Assembly: GCA_018398585.1 (NCBI GenBank)
Contig: JAGTTD010000010.1
Location: 17,172,005-17,236,004 of the forward strand
Origin: Simmondsia chinensis
Lineage: Eukaryota; Streptophyta; Magnoliopsida; Caryophyllales; Simmondsiaceae
Direction: 5' to 3'
Length of the DNA: 64,000 nucleotides
Positions 9,936 through 21,381 of this stretch are shown piece by piece (positions within the stretch are counted from its first letter, which is position 1; every line of letters begins with the position of its first letter). The notes beneath the pieces were generated by a model. That model searched no databases and was not told the DNA's origin. It was given only the letters and a program-made list of their open reading frames with translations. Position numbers and translations under genes: made by a program.

Positions 9936-11318
9936 ATGTTAAACACCAGTCGATCTACCGCTCACGGGGGACACTATCACCCCGATTACATAACACAAGG
10001 CCAGTTTAAGCAGCTCCAATAGCAAATCCACCAGTTCTTCTCACATACACCTGCCAATATAGAATACATGCCAGAACCTGACCATTCCACCACAGTGTCC
10101 CCTCAGACGCAAGCTCAAAACATGAGCGGGGCCACCACTTCTACACCAAGCACTCATCCCGCTCAAGCCAGGAGGGACTCCAGGGGAGCCCCCAGGCCGG
10201 CCACCTCTTACGTCGTGCCAAGGACTCACTCACCCTTTTTGCCTCGGATCCTGTCAGCCCCAGCAGGAAAGGTAAAAGTCTCGAACATCGATCTATTTGA
10301 TGGAACACAAGACCCTGAAGATCACTTGGCTAGCTTTATGGCCCAGATGTATCTACAGGATGTGGGGGAGGACATTTGGTGCAAATGTTTTCCCGCTACC
10401 TTGAAGGGGGTTGCCCAAAATTGGTTCGCCTCCCTTCCGAACTCCTCTGTGGATAGCTTCACGGACCTCTCCGAAAGGTTCGTTCATCACTTCGTTAGTA
10501 ATAAAAGAAGGAGGAGGACGGCGGTGCATCTCCTCAAGTTGCAACAGTATGAAACTGAGCCCTTGAGGAGTTATGTGAAACGGTTTACACGGGCCATGAT
10601 TGACGTCGCCAGCTTGTCTGACGAAATGGCCATTATCGCCGTTATTAACGGATTACAGAACTCCAACTTCAAATTCGCATTGGCAAAGGGGCCGCCCCCC
10701 ACCATCGACGAATTATGGAGGAAGGCCAATAAGTACATCCTGGCAGAGGACGTTATGCACATAATGCCCAGAGCCGAAATGGCTCAGGCATCTCCAGGGC
10801 CCAGAGACCGCCCCAGGCCACCCCAGGGTGACGCCGGACAGGCTAGAAAACCGAACGCGCCGGCCTTCCGAACTCAGAATCAGCAGCCCGTACCTCGCCA
10901 GCTCTTAGAGGTAGAGACGAAGGGACCATCCAAGGACCAGGACCCTACTCCACCTGATGGCGGTGGGGCAGTCTGGTGTGCATATCATCAGGTTTCTACC
11001 CATGACACGGCCAAATGTCGGGGCTTGGACTTCCGCCTCAAGGAAGCCGAGCGTACCGGCCAGTGGGAAGAATACGCAACATTAAAAAAGATGAAGACTG
11101 GGAAAGCTCGAACCGCGAGTGATAGCAACAAAGGTCCCAAGAACGCGGTGGCCAAAGTCATCGCCACCATCGCCATAAAGGTAGTTCCCCCCACATCAGA
11201 GGAGGGGACAGAAATCCTGAACGTGGAAAGGGACGTGGCCCAGAACGCACCCGATGTATTAGCTTCACTAGAGAAGATGCCCGAGGTGTGGACGATCGGC
11301 AAGAGGATCCCCTTGTGA
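9936..11318 (+). CDS. gag: Tat gag polyprotein (one in-frame TAG)
   Basis: The reading starts at ATG 9936, 41 bases after the LTR and the GGCGCTGTCCGTGGGAA primer-site region. An in-frame TAG at 10020 (probably from CAG) separates 28 codons from the 416-codon open part starting at ATG 10068. The Retrotrans_gag region runs from about residue 75 (FDGTQDPEDHLASF) through NWFASLPNSSVDSF and LRSYVKRF to about residue 190. A CxYHxxxxHxxxxC zinc-knuckle-like motif (CAYHQVSTHDTAKC) lies near residue 305. It would form the particle core. The pol frame begins before its end. Confidence 0.85.
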
Positions 11319-11953
11319 TTACAGCCGATATCAACAAACACACGGTACGTAGAATACTGGTAGGCCAGGGCAGTTCCGCAGATATCCTATTTCTGGAATA
11401 CTATAACAAAATGGGGATGCCACTCAGCGCGCTGTCATCGGCACCGTACTCCGTCGTGGGCTTTACCGGAGCGCCCATCCTGCCACAGGGCAGGATAACG
11501 CTGCCCACTATTTTCAGAAACAAAGATGAACGGCGGACGGTCAAGATAGAGTTCCTTGTTATTGGCGGTCCTTCTTCTTACAACGTGATCTTAGGGAGGC
11601 CCTCCTTGAACTGTTTGAAGGCAGTGGTATCTGCCTATCACCTGGCAATGAAGTTTGAAGCGGACATCGGGAGCGTCATGACGATACGAGGGAGGCACGG
11701 CGCGATCTCAGAGTATTATCATACCTTTTCCAGTCTGGCGGTCATGACAGCCGAACCGCTTGAGTTGGGCTCCCCTCCTGAGGCACGCTCTTCCCCTCCG
11801 CCCTTGGAAAAATATGAGTTGGCGCCTGGATGTTACACCTATTTGGGCACCTCCCTCCCCAGACATCTGCATGAAGAGATTGGGGAACTCTTGAGGCAAT
11901 ACCGGGACGTTTTCGCCTTTGCTGCCAGTGAGATGCCGGAAATACCGCCCTAA
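11288..11953 (+). pseudogene. pol: Tat protease region of pol
   Basis: The frame overlaps the gag end by about 30 bases. It contains GQGSSADILF in the retropepsin position, where the family normally has D-Q-G-S-S-A-D; the catalytic Asp is replaced by Gly here, so the enzyme would be inactive. Downstream phrases (IEFLVIGGPSSYNVILGRPSLN, shortened in this copy) match the plant gypsy linker between protease and reverse transcriptase. The frame closes at TAA 11951 but the homology continues without a shift. Confidence 0.8.
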
Positions 11954-12780
11954 GTGATCACTCATCAACTCAACGTACGAGATGATAAGACACCCGTTAA
12001 ATAGCGGAGGCGCAGCTTTTGCACCGAGCGTAACGAGATCATCAAAGCTGAGGTTAAGAAGCTATCTCAAGCCGGTTTATACGGGAAGTGATGTACCCCG
12101 AATGGTTGGCCAACGTGGTGTTAGTGAAGAAGTCTAACGGAAGCTGGAGGATGTGCGTGGATTTTATAGATCTCAACGAAGCCTGCCTGAAGGACTCTTA
12201 CCCTCTACCCAAAATAGACAGGTTGGTGGATTCCACGGCAGGCTGCGAGCTATTTAGCTTCATGGACGCTTTTCTGGATACCACCAGATTCAACTGCACT
12301 CCGCTAACGAAGAAAAAACGGCTTTCATCACGGCAGAAGGTACGTACTGCTACAAAGTAATGCCATTTGGGCTTTAAAATGCAGGAGCCACTTACCAAAG
12401 GCTGGTTAACAAAGTCTCCGCCCCCCAGGTAGGGCGCAACATGGAGGTCTATGTGGACGATATGATAGTTAAGTCGAAACGTAAGTTAGACCATGTTTCA
12501 GACCTGAGAGAGGGTTTGGAGGCCCTTCGAAAGTACCACATGAAGCTGAACCCGGAAAAGTGTTCGTTTGCCGTGCTCGACGGGAAATTCTTAGGCTTCA
12601 GCGTAAATTCTCGAGGAATTAAGGCAAACCCAAAAAGGTGCAAGCCATACTCGATCTGAGGCCACCTCGTTGCCCCAAAGATGTACAAAGGCTGGCCGGC
12701 TGCATGGCCTCACTCCATCGATTCATCAGCCAAGCCGCAGAAAAGGCTCTGCCGTTCTTTAAAGTATTATGAGGGAAACA
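11954..12780 (+). pseudogene. pol: Tat reverse transcriptase, broken
   Basis: Domain landmarks in order: EWLANVVLVKKSNGSWRMC and DLNEACLKDSYPLP near 12100-12210, FMDAF near 12260, MPFG near 12360, and the catalytic YVDD within MEVYVDDMIVKSK near 12445. The frame changes near 12080, 12275, 12360 and 12640, with stops at 11951, 12000 and 12088. The YVDD itself is intact. It would copy RNA into DNA in the parent element. Confidence 0.8.
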
Positions 12781-12850
12781 GCATTTTTCTTGAGATGAGG
12801 AATGCACGGGCGCCTTTGATCAACTGAAGCAGCATTTTGCACACCTTTCG

Positions 12851-13888
12851 GTGATCACCTCCCCTGAGTCGGGCGAGAAGCTAAGTCTCTACCTGGCTAT
12901 CTCAGAAAATGCCACGAGTGCAGTATTAATAGCTGACCGACAGGGACGGCAACTCCCGGTATACTTTGTAAGCCAGACCCTCAAAGACCCGGAAAAGAGG
13001 TACCCTATAATCGAAAAGACCGCCTTGGCCCTGGTCACTGTGACGCGTAAACTAAGACCCTACTTCCAGTCTCACAATATCACGGTACTCACCAACCTGC
13101 CACTCAAAAAGCTGCTCTCCAAGTTAGATTGCTCGGGGCGCCTGCTCAAGTGGGCGGTAGAACTCTCTGAATACTACATACACTATCAGCCTCGCAAAGC
13201 CATTAAAGCCCAGGCTTTGGCCGATTTCCTAGTAGAATGGGACTTTGAGATTGGGGCATCGGGACCGGCAAACTCTCTGGGGAAGATGTCCGTCTGGAAA
13301 ATATTCGTGGATAGATCTGTAAATTCAGAGGGCCGAGGCACGAGCATAGTACTAATCAACCCTAAGGGAGAGCAGGTGGAATATGCGATAAGGTTACATT
13401 TTAACGCAACTCACAACGAAACCGAGTATGAAGCACTGTTGTTGGGCATGGACCTAGCCAAAGTTGCCGTAGCAACTTGCCTAGAGGCGCGAAGTGACTC
13501 GGAATTGGTAGAAAACCAGGTCACGGGCAGTTATGGAGTGAAGGAGCCACACCTATCCCGATACTTGGAGCTGGTTCGAACTAAGGCCTCCGAGTTTCAA
13601 GGCTTTAACATACGGGGCATTTCCCGAGAAAGCAATCATCGCGCTGACGAACTAAGCCGCCTGGCCAGTACTGGAGGAAGGGACCTCGACAGGTGCATCC
13701 GTATGCACGAATCCCAGGTTAAGTATGTGGACAAGCCCACACCCCTAGACGTAATGCAGGTGCAGCATGAGAATAACTGGATGCGTCCAATTTTGGACTT
13801 CATCCTTCACCATGTGAAACCCTCGGATCAGGTGGAAGCGCGAAGGCTGAAAAGGCGAACGGTGCATTTTACAGTCACTGGCCAGTAG
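12851..13888 (+). CDS. pol: Tat RNase H plus second (archaeal-type) RNase H
   Basis: An uninterrupted 345-codon stretch of pol carries two RNase H domains. The first (codons 1-130) has the plant gypsy pattern YLAISENATSAVLI and PVYFVSQTLKDPEKRYP. The second (codons 145-285) starts WKIFVDRSVN and shows the four acidic positions: Asp in FVDRS, Glu in ETEYEALL, Asp in ARSDSELV and Asp in NHRADELSRLA. The Gly usually after the first Asp is Arg here. The duplicated RNase H places the element in the Tat/Ogre group. Confidence 0.88.
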   Translation: MITSPESGEKLSLYLAISENATSAVLIADRQGRQLPVYFVSQTLKDPEKRYPIIEKTALALVTVTRKLRPYFQSHNITVLTNLPLKKLLSKLDCSGRLLKWAVELSEYYIHYQPRKAIKAQALADFLVEWDFEIGASGPANSLGKMSVWKIFVDRSVNSEGRGTSIVLINPKGEQVEYAIRLHFNATHNETEYEALLLGMDLAKVAVATCLEARSDSELVENQVTGSYGVKEPHLSRYLELVRTKASEFQGFNIRGISRESNHRADELSRLASTGGRDLDRCIRMHESQVKYVDKPTPLDVMQVQHENNWMRPILDFILHHVKPSDQVEARRLKRRTVHFTVTGQ

Positions 13889-13904
13889 CTATACAAAAGG
13901 TCGT

Positions 13905-15013
13905 TCACACATCCCGTGTTAAAATGTTTAACGCCGGAAGAAGGGGATTATGTCCTAAGGGAAATCCACTAGGGAATATGTGGGATCCACATTGGAAAGC
14001 GAGCCTTAGCCGGGATGGCGTTAAGGGCCGGGTATTTTTGGCCCACCCTGAGAAAAGATGCTGGCACCCTTATGCGAAAATGCGATAAGTACCAGAGGTT
14101 CGCGCCGCTCATCCATGCTCCTGCCGCGCCGCTACAGCCCACCGTTAACCCCATACCTTTCGATCAATGGGGAATGGACATCATAGGACCTTTCCCCTTA
14201 GCCAGCGGACAAAGAAAATTCTTGATCGTGGCCGTAGACTATTTTAGTAAGTGGGTGGAGGCCTAGGTGGTAGCTCGGATTACAGACAGCGCAACGCGAT
14301 AGTTTCTCTGGAAGAACATCATAACACATTTTGGAATCCCTGGAGCCATTATCACTGACAACGGGACGCAATTCGCATCACCACGATTCCGAGCATACTG
14401 TCAACATATGAACATCGCTCTTCATTTTACCGCCATTGCGTATCCTCAGAGCAATGGGCAAGCGGAGTCGAAAAACAAGCAGATACTGAACGGGCTTCGA
14501 AGAAGGCTGGATGAGGCTAAGGGAAGATGGGTGGAAGAATTGCCCAGTGTACTATGGGCACACTGGATAGTCTACCGTGTGGCTACAGAGGAAACCCCGT
14601 TCATGCTGACTTATGGGGCTGAAGCCATGATCCCAGTGGAGGTGGGAGAACCCAGTTGCCGCATACAGCATTATAATTGTCTGCATAATGAAGTTCAGCG
14701 GAGGTGTGCTCTGGACTTAGAAGACGAAGTTAGGGAGGATGCTCTTCTTCGAATTGTGGCCCAAAAGCAACAAATGTCTCAGTACTACAATAAACGTCTA
14801 AGGAGGAGAAGTTTAGAGGTAGGGGACTTAGCCCTGCGACGAACAAATACCACGGCCCAGGGGGTCGAAACTGGCAAGGTTGCTGCAAATTGGGAAGGGC
14901 CCTACCGTGTGATTCAGAAGCTAGGGGAAGGAAGTTACAAGCTAGAATGCCTAGACGGTTCCCTGTTGCCCCGAGTATGGAACATCAAGAATCTCAAAAG
15001 CTACTACGCTTAG
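13905..15013 (+). pseudogene. pol: Tat integrase, broken
   Basis: An N-terminal zinc-binding region (GYFWPTL, CDKYQRFA) is followed by the core with all three DDE residues visible: Asp in WGMDIIGPFP, Asp in ITDNGTQF and Glu in NGQAESKN. Stops at 14264 and 14299 interrupt the core and the HHCC part is frame-shifted. The C-terminal part (14408-15013, 201 open codons) ends with GPYRVIQKLGEGSYKL and SLLPRVWNIKNLK, the usual end of plant gypsy pol. Confidence 0.85.
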
Positions 15014-15495
15014 CTAGGTAATTCCGGTAATAAGTATGTAAAATATCAAACGTATACTGATGTTGTGTAAGCCATATCTTAGAGAACCTGGGGCGGTACC
15101 CCCAGCACATAAATAAATGGTATTTCCTTAAAGATTGCGTCGACATCATCGATAAAAAGCCAGGGTAAACAAAACGAAGCATATATGTATAAGGTAGTGT
15201 ACAACAAAATGCCATCGTTTTCACTAGAATACAAATTTGACAAGGCTACAGGCGAACTGCCGCCTCTAAACCTTACCACATATAAGTAGGTACATTGGCC
15301 AAAAAATAACGGGGGGCATGACAAAAAGGGGTATCCCCCCCCCCCCCCCCCCCCCCGACTTTCTCTTTAAATATGCAAAAAAAACCAAGAGAAAGAGGGT
15401 ATAAGATTAATAAAGGGAAAAGATGCCTAGCTAACGCCTGCGCCTCCTCGGATGATATCCTGGCAAAGCTGGTCCCCCACCTGCTGAAGGGACTC
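15014..15495 (+). other. Post-pol spacer with C22 tract
   Basis: No gene is seen. An uninterrupted run of 22 C residues lies at 15335-15356, preceded by GGGG on a purine-rich background. It separates pol from the end of the antisense ORF. Confidence 0.6.
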
Positions 15496-18220
15496 TCAGC
15501 TAAGCTAAGGATGAAGGCGTGCTAAGCGTCGTGCGAGGGTCGACAGGCCTGAAGCAAAGCCCTCCCAATAATGGGTGCTCATCGTGGAACGAAACTCAAG
15601 GCTCTCTTTAAACAGGGAGACCGCCTCTGCTGCCTCGATCCGAGCATGCTGAGCTTTGATAAGGATCACCTCTGACCGTGCTTGCTGGGAAGATAACTCC
15701 TCCCTCAAGCCTTGGGCCTCAGCAGCCAGCGTTTCCTTCTCCCTTCTCATCCTTAGAGCGAGCTCGGCTTGTTCCTATCTTTCCCTTTCAGCTCTCTCTG
15801 CCGCCTCTACCGCCTTCCCTTTTTCTTCTCGTAACCGAGACAATTCTTGCATAGCAGCATCTTGTTCGCGAAACTACCCCAAGACCAGGGCGGCAAAAAG
15901 GGAACTCACCTGAAAGGCAAAACACCAAAGCATGTAGTTAATATAATGATCACTTAAAAGTATAGCCTGTAGTCTTTACCTTAGCAACACAATCAACTGC
16001 CATGTCCCGGGTCACGACCTGAGGACCCCCAGATGGAAAAGCCAGCGAAACAGCACATTGGATGTCGATGAGGAGCTGGCAAGGAGAGGGACGAGTAGAA
16101 CCCTCGGGCGGTGCTCCTTCATCAGTGGGAGCTCTCTCTTCCCTAGGAACCTCTCCTGGAGACTCAGGAGGGACGTCAGCAGGGGTCCCCGGAACCGATG
16201 AATCGATACGAAAGGAGGGAAGAAGGCTGTCCACTACCTGTATGTCAGGACGAACATCCGCCACCACCTCCTGGAGCAATTCTGGCAGCTGGGGCGGGCT
16301 CCTGGCAGGAGGCCCTCCTCTCTAAGGCAAGGACACTAACCCTGCCGTCTCTACTAAGGACGGCTCTGGCACCTCAACCGGCACCTCTAAGGGCCTCCTC
16401 CCTTCTGGTGGTAGACCCACCTCTATCCCTTGTGAGAGGGTGCCCGACGGTACGGTCATGGTGGGAGGAACCTTTGCCGCGGTAACCCCAGGTTCAGCGA
16501 CGGCAGCCCCAGGTGCAGCCACTGTAACCCTAGGTTCAGCCACGGCAGCCCCAGGTGTAGCCACTCTAACGATCGGCATAGCCCTAGACCCCTCTTCCGC
16601 AATGACCTCGGTTATCGAGACCCCTTTAGGACGGGGTACGGCTGACGTTCCACCATCGCCTTGCTGAGAGACAGAGGTATGCAGTTCCCGACCACTTGGA
16701 ATTGAAGAGGATCTCTCAGCAGCAAGAGACGCCTGAACTATAGGCGCCTCAAGAACGACCCTGGATGGAGGGGGCACCTCCAAACTACCGCCTGGGGCAA
16801 AAGCCTCCGCTCGGGGCTTCTTTGATCGAGTGACCTTCTTAGGCGGTTCTCCTCCTTCTTCGGTGACCACCCTCTTGCCCCTTCTTGTGGCTCTTTCGCC
16901 CTTACTCTCACCTTTCTCTCCCCTTTTCCTTTGTCCCTCACAACAGGATTCTGTGAAGGTTGCAATGTCTATATCGGCCTTTGGTCCTGAAAGGACACAG
17001 TTAAGCAGCCAAGGTAAAATTATTAAATGGCAAACAACGATAATAAAAACTTAACCGTCCCAAAGAATTACTCACCACTAACTGGCCGGGCATACAAGCC
17101 TGCCCGGATCAACACTTTCTCCTGGCATAATACCTCCCTGGTTGCCAGGTATGGCGATCCTAAACCCCTTTCAAAATACCGAACCACCTCTCTCTCTAAG
17201 GCAGACAATTCATCCTCTGAGGGGATACTGCACTTGTTCAATGAGGTCCAATAATGAGGAATGCCCAAAGGACTAGGAGGTCGGACCCAAACAAACCTAT
17301 TTTGCCAAAAATTTACCTTCGAGGGATTAAGCTCCACAAACTTAATCCCGCTTTTTCCCTCGAAACTGAAAACACCCTTAGCTTGTTTGGCCCTAAATAA
17401 ATAATCAAAGCTACGAGTGGAGGGGGTCAGACTGGCCACATGACAAGTAAGGAGGTAGCCGTAAATATTACGAAAACCGTTGGGGGTGACCTGACTAGGA
17501 CACACGGAATATTGCCTAAAAACCCACTCCAGGATAGGTGACAAGGGAAATCGTAAGCCGGCCTCCAAAGCATCTACGCTAACGGCAAACAATTCGAGGG
17601 AGCGAGGGTATAAAATGTTGTCGCTCTCTCAGGGGCCGATAACTTCGTAACCATTTGGGAAAAAATATTTTTCACGAAATTTCCTCATCCCCTCTACCGT
17701 GGCCAGGGAGAATACAAGGTTTCCCAGGGGAAGAGCCGCGGCTGTATCGGGATACTGAGCGTGCACGGCCGTTTCCTCAGGTGACGTCGGCGATGAGGGA
17801 GCCAGTTGGGATAACAGCTCCACTATCAGTACCTCATCTTAAAACGCTCCTCCAGCACAGTCTGAACATCTAAATCCCTTCTGCGCACATTTTGGAGCCA
17901 TTTAACTAATTCACAAAATATAAGGAGAAATTAGAAAGGGTTCTTACCTTGAAAAATAGCAGATTCCCACCGGAGCTTCCCGAGGGTAAGACGGGGGCGC
18001 TGGTGTCCGGTGAGGCAGGAGCCGCCTGAGGATCAGGCCAAAACATGCAGGGGGAGAGTCCCTGGTCATAACACGCCCCCACCTCACCTGGGCGAACAGT
18101 AGGACAGCCGGCGAGAATCGCGGTAAGGATGTTTATAAGCTGGGGGTCCAGTTCGAAGTCCCCATCGAGTTCTTCCATGGGAACCTCAAGTTCCTCCATG
18201 GAAGCCTTAGGTTCAGCCAT
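15496..18220 (-). pseudogene. Antisense spliced ORF of Tat element (putative gypsy-type transposon protein family)
   Basis: Exon 1 starts at ATG 18220 and ends at a strong donor (AAG|GTAAGAA, 17948). A plausible acceptor TTCAG|ACTG starts exon 2 at 17861. The 17592-17068 part, with ALEAGLRFPLSPILEWVF, NGFRNIYGYLL and PLGIPHYWTS, is the conserved core that I associate with the plant 'putative gypsy type transposon' domain (Pfam Transposase_28). Another donor GTGAGT follows near 17062 and an acceptor TTTCAG near 16985. The C-terminal part is low-complexity, Pro/Val/Ala-rich, then coiled-coil-like (15750-15505). A telo-box (AAACCCTAA, 18457-18465) and CT-rich leader lie upstream. A TGA near 17634 and a frameshift near 17825 break this copy. 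Confidence 0.7.
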
Positions 18221-18456
18221 GGAAGCTCCAACAAGAAAGCTTCCCCATACTTAAAAAAAAAAAAAAAAAAGAGAGCGAGAAAAGAGGGCGAAAGACGAAA
18301 GGGGGAAAACCCCAAAAACACTTCAAATCTACAAAAGCACAAGCAAAATACCTTTTAATTATCACGAAAATGAGAAAGGGTGATGGGCGAAAGGGAGTCA
18401 GGGTGAGATGCACAGAAGCAGGGTCGGGAATGCAGAGAAAATGAAGAGAAGGGGAG

Positions 18457-18465
18457 TTAGGGTTT
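18457..18465 (-). promoter_or_regulatory. Telo-box upstream of the antisense ORF
   Basis: AAACCCTAA on the minus strand, about 240 bases upstream of the antisense ATG at 18220, within a CT-rich stretch typical of plant 5' leaders. Confidence 0.4.
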
Positions 18466-18585
18466 ATCGGGTGCTTTTTAAGAGGAAAGGGGGTTTTTAA
18501 GAAGAAAGGGAGCAAAAGGGGCGTGAGGAGAGAGAAAGCGCCAAGTGGGGTGTCCCCTTTAGGTTCCATAAGTACACGGTGGGGT

Positions 18586-19700
18586 GGTTACCCTTCACCT
18601 AAAGTGAAGGAACCGCCTGGCTTTCACCTAATGTGAAGGTCTTGGTATGCCAGGTCCCTTGAACAATGGGGGCTCGGTCTTCTTGCTCAAATGGAAGTAA
18701 GAGAGCAAGAAGAGGTGGTGCGGTTACCCTTCACCTAAAGTGAAGGAACTGCCTGGCTTTCACCTAATGTGAAGGCCCTGGTATGCTGAGTCCCTTGAAA
18801 AATGGGGGCTCGGTGTTCTTGCTCAAATGGAAGTAAGAGAGCAAGAAGAGGTGGGGCGGTTACCCTTCACCTAAAGTGAAGGAACCACCTGGCTTTCATC
18901 TAATGTGAAGGCTTTGGTATGCTAAGCCCCTTGAAAAATGGGGGCTCGGTCTTCTTGCTCAAATGTAAGTAAGAGAGCAAGAAGAGGTGGGGCGGTTACC
19001 CTTCACCTAAAGTGAAGGAACCGCCTGGCTTTCACCTAATGTGAAGGCCTTGGTATGCTGAGTCCCTTGAACAATGGGGGCTCTGTCTTCTTGCTCAAAT
19101 GGAAGTAAGAGAGCAAGAAGAGGTGGGGCGGTTACCCTTCACCTAAAGTGAAAGAACCGCCTGGCTTTCACCTAATGTGATGGCCTTGGTATGCTGAGTC
19201 CCTTGAACAATGGGGGCTCGGTCTTCTTGCTCATATGGAAGTAAGAGAGCAAGAAGAGCTGGGGCGGTTACCCTTCATCTAAAGTGAAGGAACCGCCTGG
19301 CTTTCACCTAATGTGAAGGCCTTGGTATGCTGAGTCCCTTGAACAATGGGGCTCGGTCTTCTTGTTCAAATGGAAGTAAGAGAGCAAGAAGAGGTGGGGC
19401 GGTTACCCTTCACCTCAAGTGAAGGAACCGCCTGGCTTTCACCTAATGTGAAGGCCTTGGTATACTGAGTCCCTTGAACAATGGGGGCTCGATTTTCTTG
19501 CTCAAATGGAAGTAAGAGAGCAAGAAGAGGTGGGACGGTTACCCTTCACCTAAAGTGAAGGAACTGCCTGGCTTTCACCTAATGTGAAGGCCTTGGTATG
19601 CTAAGTCCCTTGAACAATGGGGGTTCGGTCTTCTTGCTCAAATGGAAGTAAGAGAGCAAGAAGAGGTGGGGCGGTTACCCTTCACCTAAAGTAAAGGAAC
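18586..19700 (+). repeat. 136-bp tandem array, about 8 copies
   Basis: GGTTACCCTTCAC phases recur at 18586, 18722, 18858, 18994, 19130, 19266, 19401, 19537 and 19673: steps of 136 bp with one of 135. Each unit holds CCTTCACctaaaGTGAAGG, GCTTTCACctaatGTGAAGGC and CTTCTTGCTC...GAGCAAGAAG inverted repeats. Confidence 0.93.
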
Positions 19701-20385
19701 TGCCTAGCTTTCACCTAAAGTGAAAGGCCATGGTTTTCTAAGTCCCTTGAACAATGGGGGCTTGGTCCTTCTTGCCCAAGTTAAAACAAAAGGGCAAGGA
19801 GAGGTTGGGCGGTCATCCCTCACCTACCGTGAAGGACCCGCAGGCGGTTAGCTTTCACCTAAAGTGAAAGGCCATGGTTTTCTAAGTCCCTTAAACAATG
19901 GGGGCTTGGTCCTTCTTGCCCAAGTTAAAGCAAAAGGGCAAGAAGAGGTTGGGCGGTCATCCTTCACCTACCGTGAAGAAAGGCCATGGTTTTCTAAGTC
20001 CCTTAAACAATGGGGGCTTGGTCCTTCTTGCCCAAGTTAAAACAAAAGGGCAAGGAGAGGTTGGGCGGTCATCCTTCACCTACCGTGAAGGACCCGCAGG
20101 CGGTTGGCTTTCACGTAAAGTGAAAGACCACGGTTTTCTAAGTCCTTTAAACAGTGGGGGCTTGGTCCTTCTTGCCCAAGTTAAAACAAAAGGGCAAGGA
20201 GAGGTTGGGCGGTCATCCTTCACCTACCGTGAAGGACCCGCAGGCCGTTGGCGTTCACCTAAAGTGAAAGGCCATGGTTTTCTAAGTCCCTTAAACAATG
20301 GGAGCTTCGTCCTTCTTGCCCAAGTTAAAACAAAAGGGCAAGGAGAGGTTGAGCGGTCATCCTCCACCTACCGTGAAGGACCCTT
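19701..20385 (+). repeat. 144-bp tandem array, about 5 copies
   Basis: GGTCATCC phases recur at 19811, 19955, 20067, 20211 and 20355: steps of 144, 112, 144 and 144 bp, one unit having lost about 32 bp. The unit is related to the 136-bp unit and keeps its three inverted repeats (CTTCTTGCCC...GGGCAAG(A/G)AG in place of CTTCTTGCTC...GAGCAAGAAG). Confidence 0.9.
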
Positions 20386-20387
20386 TG

Positions 20388-21117
20388 GCGGTAAACTCTC
20401 ACCGGTTTGAGAGCCCGCGATTGTGTGTGCCCCATCTAACACCGGGGTGGTTGTATGTGTCCCACCTAACATCAGGGACGGGCGGTAAACTCTCACCAGC
20501 TTGAGAGCCTACGGTTTTTTGGCCCTATCTAACACGGGGGCGATTATGTGTCCCACCTAACATCAGGGATGGGCGGTAAACTCTCACCAGCTTGTGAGCC
20601 AGCGGTTTTTTGGCCCCATCTAACACGGGGGCGGTTATGTGTCCCACCTAACATCAGGGACGGGCGGTAAACTCTCGCCAGCTTGAGAGCCCGCGGTTTT
20701 TTTGTCCCATCTAACACAGGGGCGGTTATGTGTCCCACCTAACATCAGGGACGGGCGGTAAACTCTCACTGGCTTGAAAGCCCGCGGTTTTTTGGCCCCA
20801 TCTAACACGGGGGCGGTTATGTGTCCCACCTAACATCAGGGACGGGCGGTCAACTCTTACCGGCTTGAGAGCCCGCGGTTTTTTGACCCCATCTAACACG
20901 GGGGCGGTTATGTGTCCCACCTAACATCGGGGACGGGCGGTAAACTCTCACCAGCTTGAGAACCCGCGGTTTTTTGGCCCCATCTAACACGAGGGCGGTT
21001 ATGTGTCCCAGCTAACATCGGGGACGGGTGGTAAACTCTCACCAGCTTGAGAGCCCGCGGTTTTTTGGCCCCATCTAACACGGGGGTGGTTATGTGTCCC
21101 CTCTAACATTGGGACAA
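20388..21117 (+). repeat. 91-bp tandem array, 8 copies
   Basis: GGCGGTAAACTCTCAC phases recur at about 20388, then 20481, 20572, 20663, 20754, 20845, 20936 and 21027, at 91-bp steps. Each unit contains CTCTCAccagctTGAGAG, an inverted repeat, and GGCGGTTATGTGTCCCACC. The spurious minus-strand 64-codon frames across it are products of the repeat. Confidence 0.92.
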
Positions 21118-21381
21118 CCAGTGGACTCACACAAACATAAGAATTCACACCAAGGAGATAGAAATATCCAATGATTACTCACCAACAAACACACGCACAT
21201 AACAAAGGTAAAAAGTTAAAATATAAACACCTTCAGGGCCAGGGTATTCACATACATTATAGCAAAACTTCATTACATTAGCCTTCCGTTAATACAACTA
21301 CCACGCCAAAAGTAAGATACAAAGAGATTCCATAACGCCCTCCTACAATTACCACGATCTACTCAAACGGGGGATGAAGGA
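21118..21381. other. Spacer between the 91-bp array and the F-box frame
   Basis: No reading frame or repeat is recognised. It may contain the 3' untranslated end of the antisense F-box transcript. Confidence 0.4.

Noticed and set aside
19898..20504. Open frames of 60-170 codons across the tandem arrays
   Set aside because: They repeat with the unit length and exist on both strands, so they are artefacts of stop-free repeat units.
18586..21117. CRISPR-like array
   Set aside because: Units are 91-144 bp with no unique spacers and lie inside a plant retrotransposon, so they are ordinary tandem repeats.
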